Shown piece after piece: positions 34,062 through 64,000 of a stretch of 64,000 nt of DNA. The notes below the pieces were generated by a model that made no database searches, was not told where the DNA came from, and was given only the letters and a program-made list of their open reading frames with translations. Positions within the stretch are counted from its first letter, which is position 1. Every line of letters starts with the position of its first letter. Source of the DNA: Arctopsyche grandis (lineage: Eukaryota > Arthropoda > Insecta > Trichoptera > Hydropsychidae); NCBI RefSeq assembly GCF_051622035.1, contig NC_135359.1, forward strand, positions 31,711,501 to 31,775,500, in the 5' to 3' direction. Both the position numbers and the translations under genes were made by a program.

Positions 34062-34090
34062 GTTACACCGAATTCGTGATAATCTTGAAA
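34062..34090 (+). repeat. Solo end of the TGTTACACCG element
   Basis: TGTTACACCGAATTCGTGA matches the terminus of the element at 19469-20578; the rest is absent. Confidence 0.5.
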
Positions 34091-34182
34091 AACATAAGCC
34101 TATTGGTTTATACACATCAATTACATGATTTTAGTATTGAATGGTATTCTTAAACTTAATATTTTTATACATTATATTATGT

Positions 34183-34710
34183 AGCCAGCAGTTTGGCTTA
34201 GTGGTAGCGTATATATTTAGCACCACTGGGGTCAAAGGTTCGAGTCCTCGCCACTGCTGGTTAGATTTGGGGGTTTTGTGACTCCAAATCGATCGTTTCT
34301 ATATCAGAGTTTACCAATTTTATCTGATCATTGCTGAAACGGTTCCTGAAAATTGGTATTAGATCTAATCCTGTTGTCACAAAATCTGCCTGTGTATAAT
34401 TTGTAATAATTATACACAGTTATCTGAAATCTATAGATATCTTTATAGACATCTTTATAATTTCGTATTTATTATATGTATAAAAATTGTATACAAAAAA
34501 AATCTAAAAATAATCCATAGATGTCTCTATGATTATTATTTCTGATTAATTGTTATATGCTATATATTCTGATTGCATATGTATTTATTACTGTATTTCT
34601 GATTTCTGATTGTTTATGTATTCTGTATTTCGTTAACGTACACCCGTCGCATTGGAGCAAATCTGTAATGGCGAGTGTATATTGAATTGTAACAATAAAA
34701 TAAAATAAAA
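34183..34710 (+). mobile_element. tRNA-derived SINE, copy 2 (divergent body)
   Basis: The head keeps the tRNA features: GGCTTAGTGGTAGCG and GGTTCGAGTCC, a better B box than in other copies. The body carries GATCATTGCTGAAACGGTTC. The 3' part differs from the others and ends in (AATAAA)n near 34700, so this may be a subfamily. Confidence 0.7.
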
Positions 34711-35075
34711 ATATTGTTTTATAGTTTTTTCAAATCTCGTTTGGTTTGACGCGATTCCTGGAACTCCTGCCATTGACTTAAGCACTAACTATTTACGGGC
34801 CAAATACTCACCATATGATACATTGAATTGAAGTTAAGATTTCAATTTCAAATCATCATTCTTTCTTTTATTATATGTACATTTTTATTATTTATTATAA
34901 ATAGACAATTTTGAAAAGAAAATCTTTTATTAATTTATTTTAAATGGGTCATTGTGTAAAACACTATGATGTTTATTTCCAATGATTTATTATATTTTAT
35001 CAATTTAAATAACAATTATAATACAAAAATAAATAAATAAATGTTTAAAGCTTAAGTGGCGATACAAATATATCA
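34711..35075. other. AT-rich 3' flank of the next gene
   Basis: It probably includes the 3' UTR of the gene at 35076-36453 (minus strand). Nothing else recognised. Confidence 0.3.
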
Positions 35076-36453
35076 TCATTGAACCTTATTTTCTTCATTT
35101 TTAATTTCAACTGGTTTTGTGTGAGGTTTGATAATATTTTCTGCGAATCTCTCCTTCTTATGTTTTATTTTGCTCACTAAATTCTCTAAAATGTGAACCG
35201 GCATACCCATATCAGACCACCGTTCAATTTGTGCCATTATTTCCCTGTACGGTTGTTGTCCATCATCTCCGAAAGGATAATCACCAACTGGTTTCCATAC
35301 AACTGGTACTCTTTCATTCTCAATACCGGTCCAAGTGTCCCCTTCTGGTCTCAAGAAGAGCGGATTGGGAGAAAAAATAAAGTTCTCCCAACCAGGAAGA
35401 TAACTGGCTATATAATCGAAGTTGGGATAAGACGCCATCACTGGCTGCCCCATTTTTGGAGGTTGGATGTAGTCGGGGTAGAATCCGTACTGTCCAAATG
35501 GTATCTGTCCGGTTACAACCTCTGGATTCATCGCTACGATTGGTCTAGGATTGGTTGTGCCCAAAGGTAGACTGGATGATGCTCTTCCAATTAAATAATT
35601 GTTAAATTGATCATGGACATGATGCGCCGGAATGTAACCTCTGAAAATTATATCGAATATAATACAAAATCCTGTATGTACTATTAACACGTTCAATCCG
35701 GCGTGTACCACCGGTGGCCACGCGGATAGTGCTATAGCAGACTATAATTTTACGGTACCACTTCATTGAGCACCCCAACACTAAAATTCCTATAAAGCTC
35801 TAAAGATTTAGGGACAACTCATTATATATGGTGATTCAATGCCGTCACGCGTAATTGGGTGACAGTGCCGCCACATGGGCAAATGTATGAAATCATGCGC
35901 CGGGCTGAATGTGTTAAACGAGCAATTACGGTGTGTTTGTATATATATCAATTCTATTTTGAAAGCGAGTCCGAATATTTTGAAGATTTATTAATTGAAA
36001 CTTCTCGTTTGGGCCCCAAAACAAGATTCAAATAAGTTTTAACTTAAAATTTTAACGTAAATTAATGATTTCAATTTTCTTACCTAGGATTTGGTGTCAA
36101 TATTTGCTTATATCTAAGGGCTCCAGCAGATTCTGTAATGAATCAGAAATACATTTGAATGGTGTAAATATTATTATAATATTATATAATATATAGAAAT
36201 TATAAGACAAAAGTAATACTTATGGCATCTCCCAATACTCCAGATAATACTGCGAATTGTTTGATTTCCTGATTTTTTAAATCTTGTTCTTGCGATATTA
36301 CTTTGGGTTTTTCTTTTATAATGCCGGCACAACCCAAAGTTGTCAACATTGACAATATAAATATGCTCTAAAATGTGGATTCAAAATTATAGTAATTGCT
36401 TTTTAATCTATTATATAATATATTCAATATTTTATACGTACTGTAAATTTCAT
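35076..36453 (-). CDS. Putative secreted Pro/Tyr-rich protein, four exons
   Basis: Exons 36453-36442, 36367-36220, 36132-36084 and 35640-35076 join in phase to 257 residues. The leader MKFTSIFILSMLTTLGCAG is a signal peptide and again depends on a tiny first exon (four codons). The mature part has no repeats; it is rich in Pro, Tyr, Phe and Asn (FGQYGFYPDYIQPPKMGQP, YLPGWENFIFSPNPLFLRP) and ends with a Lys/Glu-rich tail. No Cys appears in the mature region, so it is not a disulfide-stabilised peptide. I do not recognise the family. The donor of exon 2 (A|GTATTA) is weak, so that boundary is less certain. Confidence 0.7.
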
Positions 36454-36654
36454 TGTCGCTGGTATTGCTAGTGCCCTTTGATGTCAAGCCTTTAATGAAA
36501 GCTCGATGTGTATTATGGGGCTATATAAATAAAGTTAAACGAAAGTTGGTTGAATTTGTCAATGGACTTTCGTTTATTTTGAAATCTTGTGCGTTTTGTA
36601 AAGACTTTATGACGTGTAGCCAAAATTCAATTGAATTTAATATTATTAAGAATT

Positions 36655-37560
36655 AGTGTTGTGCCCGATGTCAAAATGGCATATTAAGAGGGCTGTACAC
36701 CCGAAACCTTAATTTTGTTGCCGTTCCTTTCTTCGATATATTTATTGAGTGAATGTATATATTGAGTGAATGCGACTATAAATATCAATATATATGTGTA
36801 TTGAGTGAATGCGACAGTTGCGCTTCGACCAGATAATATGTATTTTAAATCGACAAAATCGAGGTTTCGTATTCTCCAATTTTCTCCTCCGAAACTGGAC
36901 CAATTTTTAAAAAAATTTCATCATCGGTATGAGAAAGATATTTTCTGTGCAACTATGCGCGTATTTTTTTAAAAACGGCCGTTAAATAAGCACGCTGGAC
37001 TCTCTTCGTGGGTGTAAAAAAGAGGCGATTTTATAGATGTTTGGCGGCTCCTACCTCCTATAAAAAATAGCTAATCAAAAAAATAAAACGATAGATGCAT
37101 CCCAATGGTGGATATACATAGCATATTAAAAAATAATTTCTCTAGTGCCATAATTGAGGAAGGGAGAAGTGTACTACGTTTGTATGGACAAGGCGCTGGT
37201 GTACAGCCCACTTAAGATATTAAATAAAAATTCAAAGAAATGTATCGGTCCTGTGTTTGAACCGCACGTGGTCGTATTTTTTTGAATTGCCTTTTAAACA
37301 TATTTAATTTAATATTTATATTTAATTTTTTGGTATGAAAATAAATGGTAAAAACTATCTACCTACATATGTACATATAAACAATATAAAACACCAATAG
37401 AAAAATAATTAGTTTAATAAATTTTCAATAGATGGCGCTAAATGCTCAGAGACTAATTTGCCTACAGGAAACATTAGTGCAAACAGTATATATATATATA
37501 TAGAATTTTTTATAGAATTTTATAGAATATATAGAATTTTTTGTTGATCTGTTATTTTCC
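36655..37560. repeat. Repeat F, interrupted by a TTAA MITE
   Basis: 36657-36683 and 37216-37560 together match 49921-50310: TTGTGCCCGATG, then CGGTCCTGTGTTTG, GTGGTCGTAT, AATAGATGGCGCTA and TTGTTGATC. The MITE at 36688-37211 splits it. Confidence 0.6.
36688..37211. mobile_element. MITE family 2 (TTAA target), copy 1
   Basis: 524 bp with the ends GAGGGCTGTACACCCGAAAC and CTGGTGTACAGCCCA/CCTC, flanked by TTAA on both sides (36684-36687, 37212-37215). The TTAA target is used by piggyBac and Kolobok superfamilies. No transposase. Confidence 0.85.
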
Positions 37561-37675
37561 ATCAAGTGAGCAGCCACCAGGCCGCACAAACTCCATCAAC
37601 GCGAATTGGATCTCATTTAATACGTCAGATCAATAGGCACGGGAGTTATCTCCCATAAAAATATCAATAAAACGG

Positions 37676-38000
37676 TTCGGTGGTTATTGGTCACAAAGCG
37701 CTCGCCCAAAAGTCACTAAAATCTCCATAATGGAACATCTGACAGCCGAAAACTCCATCATACTAACGAAAGCTACCATACTAAAGGTCTGACCGCACTA
37801 TGCGTCTGCGACACGAACGACAGCGTGCGGCCAAATATTGTTTGTATGAAATTGTATGAGGTATAACGCACTACGCGTCACGCGACAGAGTTGCCTCCTG
37901 TATCAACTTTGCCGTGTTGTGTCGTGCTGCAGCAGTCGACGGCCGTATAGTGCGGTCAGACCTTAACGAGAACTCGAGTGCCAAATATTCTGTATTCGCG
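37676..38000 (-). repeat. Repeat G, inverted copy, interrupted by a MITE
   Basis: The flanks of the MITE match 16255-16400 inverted, including GGTTCGGTGGTTATTGGTCA and GAACTCGAGTGCCAAATATT. Confidence 0.6.
37785..37963. mobile_element. Hairpin MITE, AGGTCTG family, TAA duplication
   Basis: 179 bp; the ends AGGTCTGACCGCACTATGCG and GTATAGTGCGGTCAGACCT are inverted. TAA flanks both sides (37782-37784, 37964-37966). The uninterrupted site is present in repeat G at about 16283-16295. Confidence 0.8.
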
Positions 38001-38117
38001 ATTTTTATGGCAAAAATTGTCTTTTGTAAATATTACCCACTACTATATCTGTTATTATGTTAATATGTAATAGCGATATTATATATATGATGATTGCGAA
38101 AAATCTTCAAGAAATAT

Positions 38118-39124
38118 CATCATCATTTACAGCCATTCGCCATTAACTGCTGTATGAAGGCCTCTCTAACACGCTTCCACTCGTTTCTGTTTTGCGCAGC
38201 TCTCATCCATTTCACCCCACACATTTTCCTAATTTCGTTTACCCATCTTCCCTGCGGTCTTCCTTTTACACTTTTGCATTATCTCGGGCACTATTCAAGC
38301 ACTTCTTTTGTCCACCTTTCGTCCATTCTTCTAGCCACGTGACCCGCCCATTGCCATTTCAATCTCTTTGCTCTATCCACTATGTCTACTACCCTTGTCA
38401 TACTTCTCACTCACGTGTTCCGCTTCTTGTTTTTCCTCGTTATGACAAACATACAGCGTTTCATACTTCTTTGAGTGCATTGGATTGTGTGTAGCATCTT
38501 GGCGTTCAGTGTCCAAGTTTCACATACATATATGTATACGTCATCACTGGCAAAACGCATTTATCGAAGATCTTTTTCTTCAGGCAGAGTGGCATTTTTT
38601 ATTTTTTTTCAACAATAAAAAATGTTTCAACAATGAAATCAGAGAAAATTGGCAAACTCTGATAGGAAACGATCAACCTGGAGTCACAAATCCAGGTCTG
38701 ACCAACAGCATACTCTGAAAAATTCATTTTCATTCGAGGCCCTGGCCCAGAGATCGAACCCGGCGCCTTCTTGACGCTAAGCAGAAGTTTAACGAACGAG
38801 CTATGCTGCTGGCTGAGTCCCATTCCCGGTTCCTGAACACACCCCCAAGCAACGCATTGAATAGTTTAGGACATATGGTGTATCCTTGCCTTACTCCATT
38901 TCCTATGCTAAATCTATCTGTACCTGAAAATAGGTTAATCGAAGCTGTGGCGTTCTTATATATTGCAGCTAACAGCCCCACATAGGGTTCCGGAACTCCC
39001 TGTGTTTGTAGAGCGTTAAATACTGCATTATGACTAAATATGTTGAAGGCTTTCTCGTAGTACACGAAATCTAGGCACAATGGCCGTTGATATTCGTTGG
39101 CGCGTTCGATTAGTTCGCTGACTA
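38118..39124 (-). pseudogene. Degenerate 3' copy of the RTE retrotransposon
   Basis: 38118-38600 and 38815-39124 match 22625-23110 and 23445-23755 with many changes and stops. The intervening RT part is missing and a SINE-like insert lies at 38605-38814. It starts at the same TGATGA tail. Dead copy. Confidence 0.85.
38605..38814 (-). mobile_element. tRNA-derived SINE variant inside the RTE copy
   Basis: On the minus strand it starts AGCCAGCAGCATAGCTCG and has a B box GGTTCGATC, then a body like the main SINE (GTGACTCCAGG, CTATCAGAGTTTGCC). Only the 5' half is present, without the long 3' tail. Confidence 0.6.
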
Positions 39125-40462
39125 TAGATAGTTAATGTTTTCAGTATTATGTTTAATTCAAAGATATATGTACTTTGATAAAAGATTAATTGAATATTTT
39201 AACATAGAATATAGTTTTGAACTTATAGTTTATTTTTATTTAAAAAATACTTATGATAATGATTGCAATAAAAATATTCATTTTAATCTGAAAATTGACT
39301 GTGACAAATTATATTTCAAAATATTTCAAGTTTTCATATGTAAAATTTGTACTCGATGCATATCATGTAACTTTCTATTATTCTTTTGTTGTAATTAAAA
39401 ATATGAAAGTAAAATTTATGTGTATATTATGTACATATATTATAATTCTTTAAATTGGTGTTTATATGTTCTTCTAAAAATATTCCTAATTATGTTAATT
39501 TAGTCAAATATACAGTAGATGTTTAATCTAAATGTAAACTTACATGCATACTTGAATGAATAAGAGAAATGAAAGAAAAATGTTTGGTAACTTAATATTT
39601 ATTTCAAATTAAACTTTTTAATGAGACTTTCAATAGTATTTATGAGAATACAATGGCAAAAGTATTACCTATATATACACAATATTTGAAAAATTATTTA
39701 TTCATTTAAAATTACACTTAAAACTAGTCTTATACAGTATGGAAAATATCACATACAACGTCATAAAATTTTATTATGAATTTATAAATACATAAAAGTT
39801 GTCGCAAACTTGTACTATTTCAAAGTATCGATGTTCTTTTATAATATTTTCGTCATAAACATGAGGAAATTCGTTTCACAACAGTCGTTGTATTAAAATG
39901 TATAATATTATATCATATTAACGTCCTGTTCGAAAAAGAAAAGCATAAAAATTGGAACTTTAGAATTATTATTAACTCGCCTTATTATTATTAACTTAAA
40001 AATGTATATACATGACGTAAAATATTCTATTGTAATCAATATTATGAATTAAAATTATTTTTAATTTAGTGAACAAAGGACGATGAGTCATTTGGTATAT
40101 AAAAGATCACCAGTCTTCTACATGGCATATTAGATATTAAACTTATCGTATAAAGTACATAGTTACATCTAAAGCTGATGATTTAAATAGAAGAACAGTT
40201 TCCCAACGATGACATTCAAAACCAATTTTAAATAAAAAATAAATAATACAAAGAGATTATAGTCGACCTGATTATTCAATTCATTCTAAAGGATTTTCTT
40301 TTTATATTACAACTACATACATCATTAAAAAAAAAACTAGAAGTGCGATTATTTAAGATCAACATTAACCACACGAAAAACTCCTATTGAAATATTCTTT
40401 TCAACATTTTTAAATTTGCTCCGGTGGTGATCTCAATATTGAGAATCACTCGTCTGATCTCA
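39125..40462. other. AT-rich intergenic sequence and 3' flank of the GH27 gene
   Basis: No gene recognised. The part next to 40462 should include the 3' UTR of the GH27 gene. Confidence 0.35.
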
Positions 40463-59356
<18,894 letters not shown>

Positions 59357-61077
59357 TTTGTGTTGTTGTTTTGTTTAAACGAGTCCAAATGCAGGTGTTT
59401 TCAAACACTGTGTATATTCCCAGATCGATTCATGTATCTGTAACAATAGACATGTCAATTAGTTTTACATTGTATACGTTGATTGATTTGTTAAACATTT
59501 AGAAGGTTTGAAGATATTTTTTCAAAATTATATGCTACTATTATGTGCCATTATGGTTGCCCTAAGCGACACAAATGGTTTTTAACTTGTACATATGTAT
59601 ATAAATTTGAAATTTTATTCAAATTGTGGTGACAAATATGTATGCTGGTTTGTCAATTTGACAATTTGCCAATCATGATTAATTGGCAAACTCTGAAACT
59701 CTGAAGGAGACTATCGACTTGAAGTCACAAATATCTGATCAGCAGCACTGCAGAAATAGTCAGAATGAAATATTTTCAATTGAGGTCAAACTAGGTCTTG
59801 AACTCGAGACCTCTCGGTGGTTAGCATTAATGCAAATTGACTGAATAATCTACAGATGAAACGAGTTTTCTCTACCTTTCCACTTAACAAGCCAGCTTAC
59901 CAGTTTTAAGAATTAATTTTCATAAAGTCAAGTATTCAATAAGCCGGTAATTATATAGTCAAATACTCAATATGTAGTCTAATTATATCTATCTATCATA
60001 AGAAGTAAATTGAGTAAGCAAATTTACTTACAAATTTATAAATATATATGTACATATGTGGAATTTAGATATTTATTATCAAGCACTTAATGATTGACCA
60101 TGAGTTAGAATTTGATTCTAGAAAGTTTGACGAATGATTTTGAACGTTGTAATATAAGTATAAAATTGAATTTGAATCAATAACTTCATCGTAAAGCATT
60201 TAAATGGTACGTTTCCTCTCCAAAAAAGTGTATCTAAGGTATAAATTTCGCCAAATTATAGGAATTAACCATATTTTCACATGATTTTTTTTCCAAAAGG
60301 GTGTAGAAATTTAATACAAGGAATAAATAAACAGCAATTTAATATAGATTATCGTTTGGAAAGCGATTTCATATAACGAGCATCCGTTTCACCTCGTGAT
60401 CGTACGCAAAAAATGATATTTCAAACGTCGGAAACGTGTCTCGAATGTGTTTCGGCTAAATTGATCGACTTTAAAGATCGTTTTGATCTTGAAATGTAAA
60501 CCTGTCAATAAATGGCACGTACGAAAATTTCTTTTAATTAACCTTTTGCCGAGTAGAAGTGTAGTGAAAGCCGACTTAGTACATATACATATTTTGCAAC
60601 GTTCAAAGTCGGACCTATTCTTAATTCGATCTCGAATTACACACATGTAACATAACAATATTATCCCGAAGAATGTTGCCATTTAAACGATCGAATTAGA
60701 AAACCATCGATTACGTCGACGTTGAAGTGTTAATTGGAGAAATCGCCGATACGATTTAATTATTTATTTATTCACAGCGTCACCTTATGTACAATTAACG
60801 CAATGAGTTGAATAATTCATCTTATTGAATAACTCGTTGATAATGACATTAGGAGAGGTCACGACTAATAATGTGAATATTAATTGTATTAATATATGTA
60901 ATTTATACATGCTTATTACTAATTTTATTTCAATTCATTATAATATGATATTTATTAGCGGTTAAAAACTATATTACATACAAAAATAATGATCTTAAAG
61001 TACATACAGTGGATAGAGATGTATGCAAGCTTATTATTTAAACGTCAAAATATCTAGTTAAATCGTATAGATTACAC
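59357..61077. other. Upstream region of the GH27 gene and intergenic DNA
   Basis: 59357-59440 is probably the 5' UTR of the GH27 gene. A degraded SINE-like block lies at 59655-59760 (GCCAATCATGATTAATTGGC, GAAGTCACAAATA). No other gene could be supported; the 97-codon frame at 60389-60682 (minus) has no recognisable domain. Confidence 0.3.
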
Positions 61078-61858
61078 TGTTCGACACGAAAAATGGTTCA
61101 GAGACGAGATATGACTTTTCTTATAGATCTATGCCCAGTAAACACTAATCTGGTAATAAAAAATGTTGATTGGCTCGAGATTCGGAGATATATTCGTTTA
61201 TTTTATCGAGGTAAGCAAGTTATCAATAGAATTTTGTTATTAATCCACAAGAATAGTCGAAATATGATTTCTCTAAGTGAAATTTTATTTAATTCTCATA
61301 TAAAGACAATTTAATATATTATCTCTATTAATTCAATTCAGATTCGTGTAAATACGAGTAAATACTAATACGAGCTTTTAGCTCGCAATTTTACCGATTT
61401 AAAATTCAGCACACTTCCAAATAACCCTTTAAACGAAAAAAAAAAATAGTGTGGCCAAAACACTATTCCAATAAACGTGTTTCAAAAAAAAATACTCAAT
61501 ATAAAATAGTATTAACAGTGGTAAAAAATCCCAAATGAAAATACGTACTTTTGACTTTTGATTTAAACTGGACGACTACTTAGAGAGATTTGAAAGCTGA
61601 AAAGTACTACAAATGAAAGATAAAACACCTGACTATAGATTCCAATATTCATTTTGAACAGCAAATTGACAGGTTTTGAGACATCGACCGAACAACACCA
61701 AGATATAGAAGAATCGCACGATTTAAAAAATACATACTATATCTCGAGCTAATCAACATTTTTTATTACCAGATTCGTATTCACTGGGCATAGATCTATA
61801 AGAAAAGTCATGTCTCGTCTCTGAACCAAAAAAAGTCGTCATTTGTCGAACAGTGTTA
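61078..61858. mobile_element. TIR DNA element, complete non-autonomous copy
   Basis: The ends CACTGTTCGACA and TGTCGAACAGTG are inverted and the arms extend about 120 bases (GGTTCAGAGACGAGAT; AGATCTATAAGAAAAGTCAT inverted). The element is 781 bp without transposase. The flanks are TA on the left and TT on the right. The block CGACTACTTAGAGAGATTTG at 61571 also occurs at 16961, linking it to the GGTCAC repeat. Confidence 0.65.
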
Positions 61859-64000
61859 TTATTGTCAAAGGTTAAGACGATTAAAAGTCATAATCGATCG
61901 TTTAAACTGCAAGCTGAAAGCTTGTAATCGAACCGTGTGAATCTCGTTTCAGGAAGACAATCATTAGAAAAGAAGATTGATAAGCACCAATTAATCATTG
62001 ATTTAATGAACCGAATCATTTCTCACGAATATACGAGCATATCATGATGCAATAAAATAAAGGAAGGCCAACGATTGCAATAGAATACACGACAGATCAA
62101 TTATTGCATGTACTAAAAACCGTAATAATATCACAGTGACAGTTTTAGTGACCGCAATCAAAAGACAACAACCTGTCAACAATAAAATAAAATGATGAAT
62201 CGCGTGCATTTACAACCTTGTTTATTCTCCTAAGGTCAAGTCCATTACAATTTGATTAGAATGTCCATTGTATTCTCGGTGACTCTTTGCAGGAATATTG
62301 CATCAAATTGTGTAACAGTGCGGTAATCAATTTTGACACGTGTGTTTTTTTTTTCGTTGCTTTGCTTTTCGACTTTTCATAGACGCAGTGAAAAACCTGT
62401 ATATTTGCATATGTATATGATTTTAATTATGTTTCAAATTTTCCATAATGTTTTACTGAAGTGTAATAGTTTTGTATACAGTCAGAAACCTATTAAGCTC
62501 TATGCTTAATTATCGAAAGTGATATGGTTAATGCCGTAAAATTGGCAAACACTCATATGTAAATTGCAAATAATATGTAAATTGCGTCGATGGCGAAAAT
62601 GTGCCGCCATTTTTGAGTCAAACGAGAAAACGACGTGGTTTTTTTTAAATACATACGTCTTAATAAAATATCAACAGGCGGATATCATAAATAATGTCAA
62701 TCGATTATTTTGCGTCAAATATTAATACAAATTAATTAAGTGGATAAAATTTAAAATCTTCACACATTCCCATATTTAAAATTACATGTACATATGTAAT
62801 GACTGGAAGTATTTATGGTTTTGTTTCCTTACTATATATTTATAGACTTTTTGTATATAAATATATTTATATTTATATACCATTTTTGAAGGAATCGTCG
62901 TTTGTTTGATATTTAATTCGATATTGTATGATATTTGATCGAAATTAAAGGGTTTTTAGTGATATTGTCTTAAATTCGGAAGACAACTTTTGCTTTTTAC
63001 AATATATAAAAAAAATTCACATAAAAGACATTTAAATTTTACGCAATATCTAAAGCTCGTTAAGATAAATACAAACATATTAAAATTTTAATTTTAGTTA
63101 ATAAAAAAAGTACATAAAAAGGAAGAGTGGACTATTAGCTGTCTATAAAACAAAACAGGTTGAAAATGTTTAGAAAATTATGACTACGAAAGCATTTTGA
63201 ATGTGAAAATATGACATTAGACATATTGAAGTAGAGACATTTTTAATGAGATTAAGCAATACAAAACTTTTTTATTATTAAGGTAAATTTGTACTGAAAA
63301 ATGATCACGATTGAATCAAAGGTCGTAGGCCAGGTGCGTGTAAAATTTTAATACAAACGACAGGTGCATAAAAAATTAACAAAGTGAAATGTTCGAAAAG
63401 TTGTCATGTGAATCATCATTGTGCAACGAATGTTACGCGTTACGATTAGAAGCGTAACTTACGAATTCCACAGGTTCCAAAGCGCTTTGAACTAACCGTT
63501 GTTGATTCGAAAGCATTCATATTTCAAAGGAGAAATAAGGAAATATATAATGAGTAGGTACTATCGAAGATGATAAGTAGAAAATGAACGATGATTACAG
63601 ATCGTAATAACGACATGTTTTCATATGAAACGTGAGCGAAATAATTACATCACATTATAGGTTTTAGTCATTACATACAGTACATGTGTAACAATACATG
63701 CGAATAATTTTCAGTCTTGTGTATTTATATACAATGTAAATACATATATTCAGAAGGTGAAAACTCGTGTAATATCACGAAATTAGCATTCAATAAAATT
63801 TTCAACATTTCTCTTACAAGTTATATATTATATGTATTTAAAATATTATTATATATTCAGTCTCTTGGTAAAATAACTGCTTCAAGTGGTAAACCGGTTA
63901 TCCGGTGACTATGTGGTTAAGTCGTAACCGGTGACCCGAAACGTATTAAATCTGTAACAGTTTCACTTTCTTTCAACCGGTCATTTCAATTTATCAAGGA
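61859..64000. other. AT-rich intergenic sequence to the window end
   Basis: No gene, RNA or repeat supported. Confidence 0.3.

Overview
The window is nuclear DNA of an insect, very probably holometabolous. It is AT-rich, has spliced genes with short GT-AG introns, long (TA)n tracts and many transposon relics. The host genes include an AP-1 mu adaptin, a GH27 alpha-galactosidase family enzyme and a ZAD-type C2H2 zinc-finger gene, a class typical of insects. I cannot assign the order from sequence alone. Two 500-base runs of N (2382-2881 and 24884-25383) are scaffold gaps.

Layout. 1-7200 holds repeats only: a TIR element end, an LTR-B copy, and a candidate 2.4 kb insertion (4208-6607) that carries LINE 3' ends. 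8020-9288 is AP-1 mu, intact and intronless, with a MITE 35 bp past its stop. 10.9-16.9 kb holds a LINE tail, two LTR copies, a decayed BTB-Kelch gene and a hairpin minisatellite. 17249-18762 is the ZAD zinc-finger gene, and a second ZAD first exon lies at the gap edge (25384-25456). 19.4-28.5 kb is dense mobile DNA: a TIR element, a SWIM/MULE transposase relic, an ORF1-type FP_C fragment, an RTE retrotransposon, and a foldback element split by a miniature LTR element. 29446-36453 carries three unrelated-looking minus-strand genes with clear or likely signal peptides. 40463-59356 is the GH27 gene: nine coding exons over about 19 kb, its introns packed with MITEs, SINEs, an LTR and a 296-bp tandem repeat. 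59.4-64 kb has one TIR element and otherwise nothing I recognise.

How the parts relate. AP-1 mu (trans-Golgi and endosome sorting) and the GH27 enzyme (probably lysosomal) are independent housekeeping genes. The three secreted-protein genes form the only cluster whose functions I do not know; one has five exact nonapeptide repeats. Most of the rest is a record of transposition. Several element families can be defined from this window alone, with target-site duplications of 9 bp, TTAA, and TTA/TAA, and some have paralogous empty sites. I found no CRISPR array, operon or convincing functional RNA gene. No clearly new biological system is demonstrated; the best candidates are the secreted cluster and the MITE families with their possible MULE partner.
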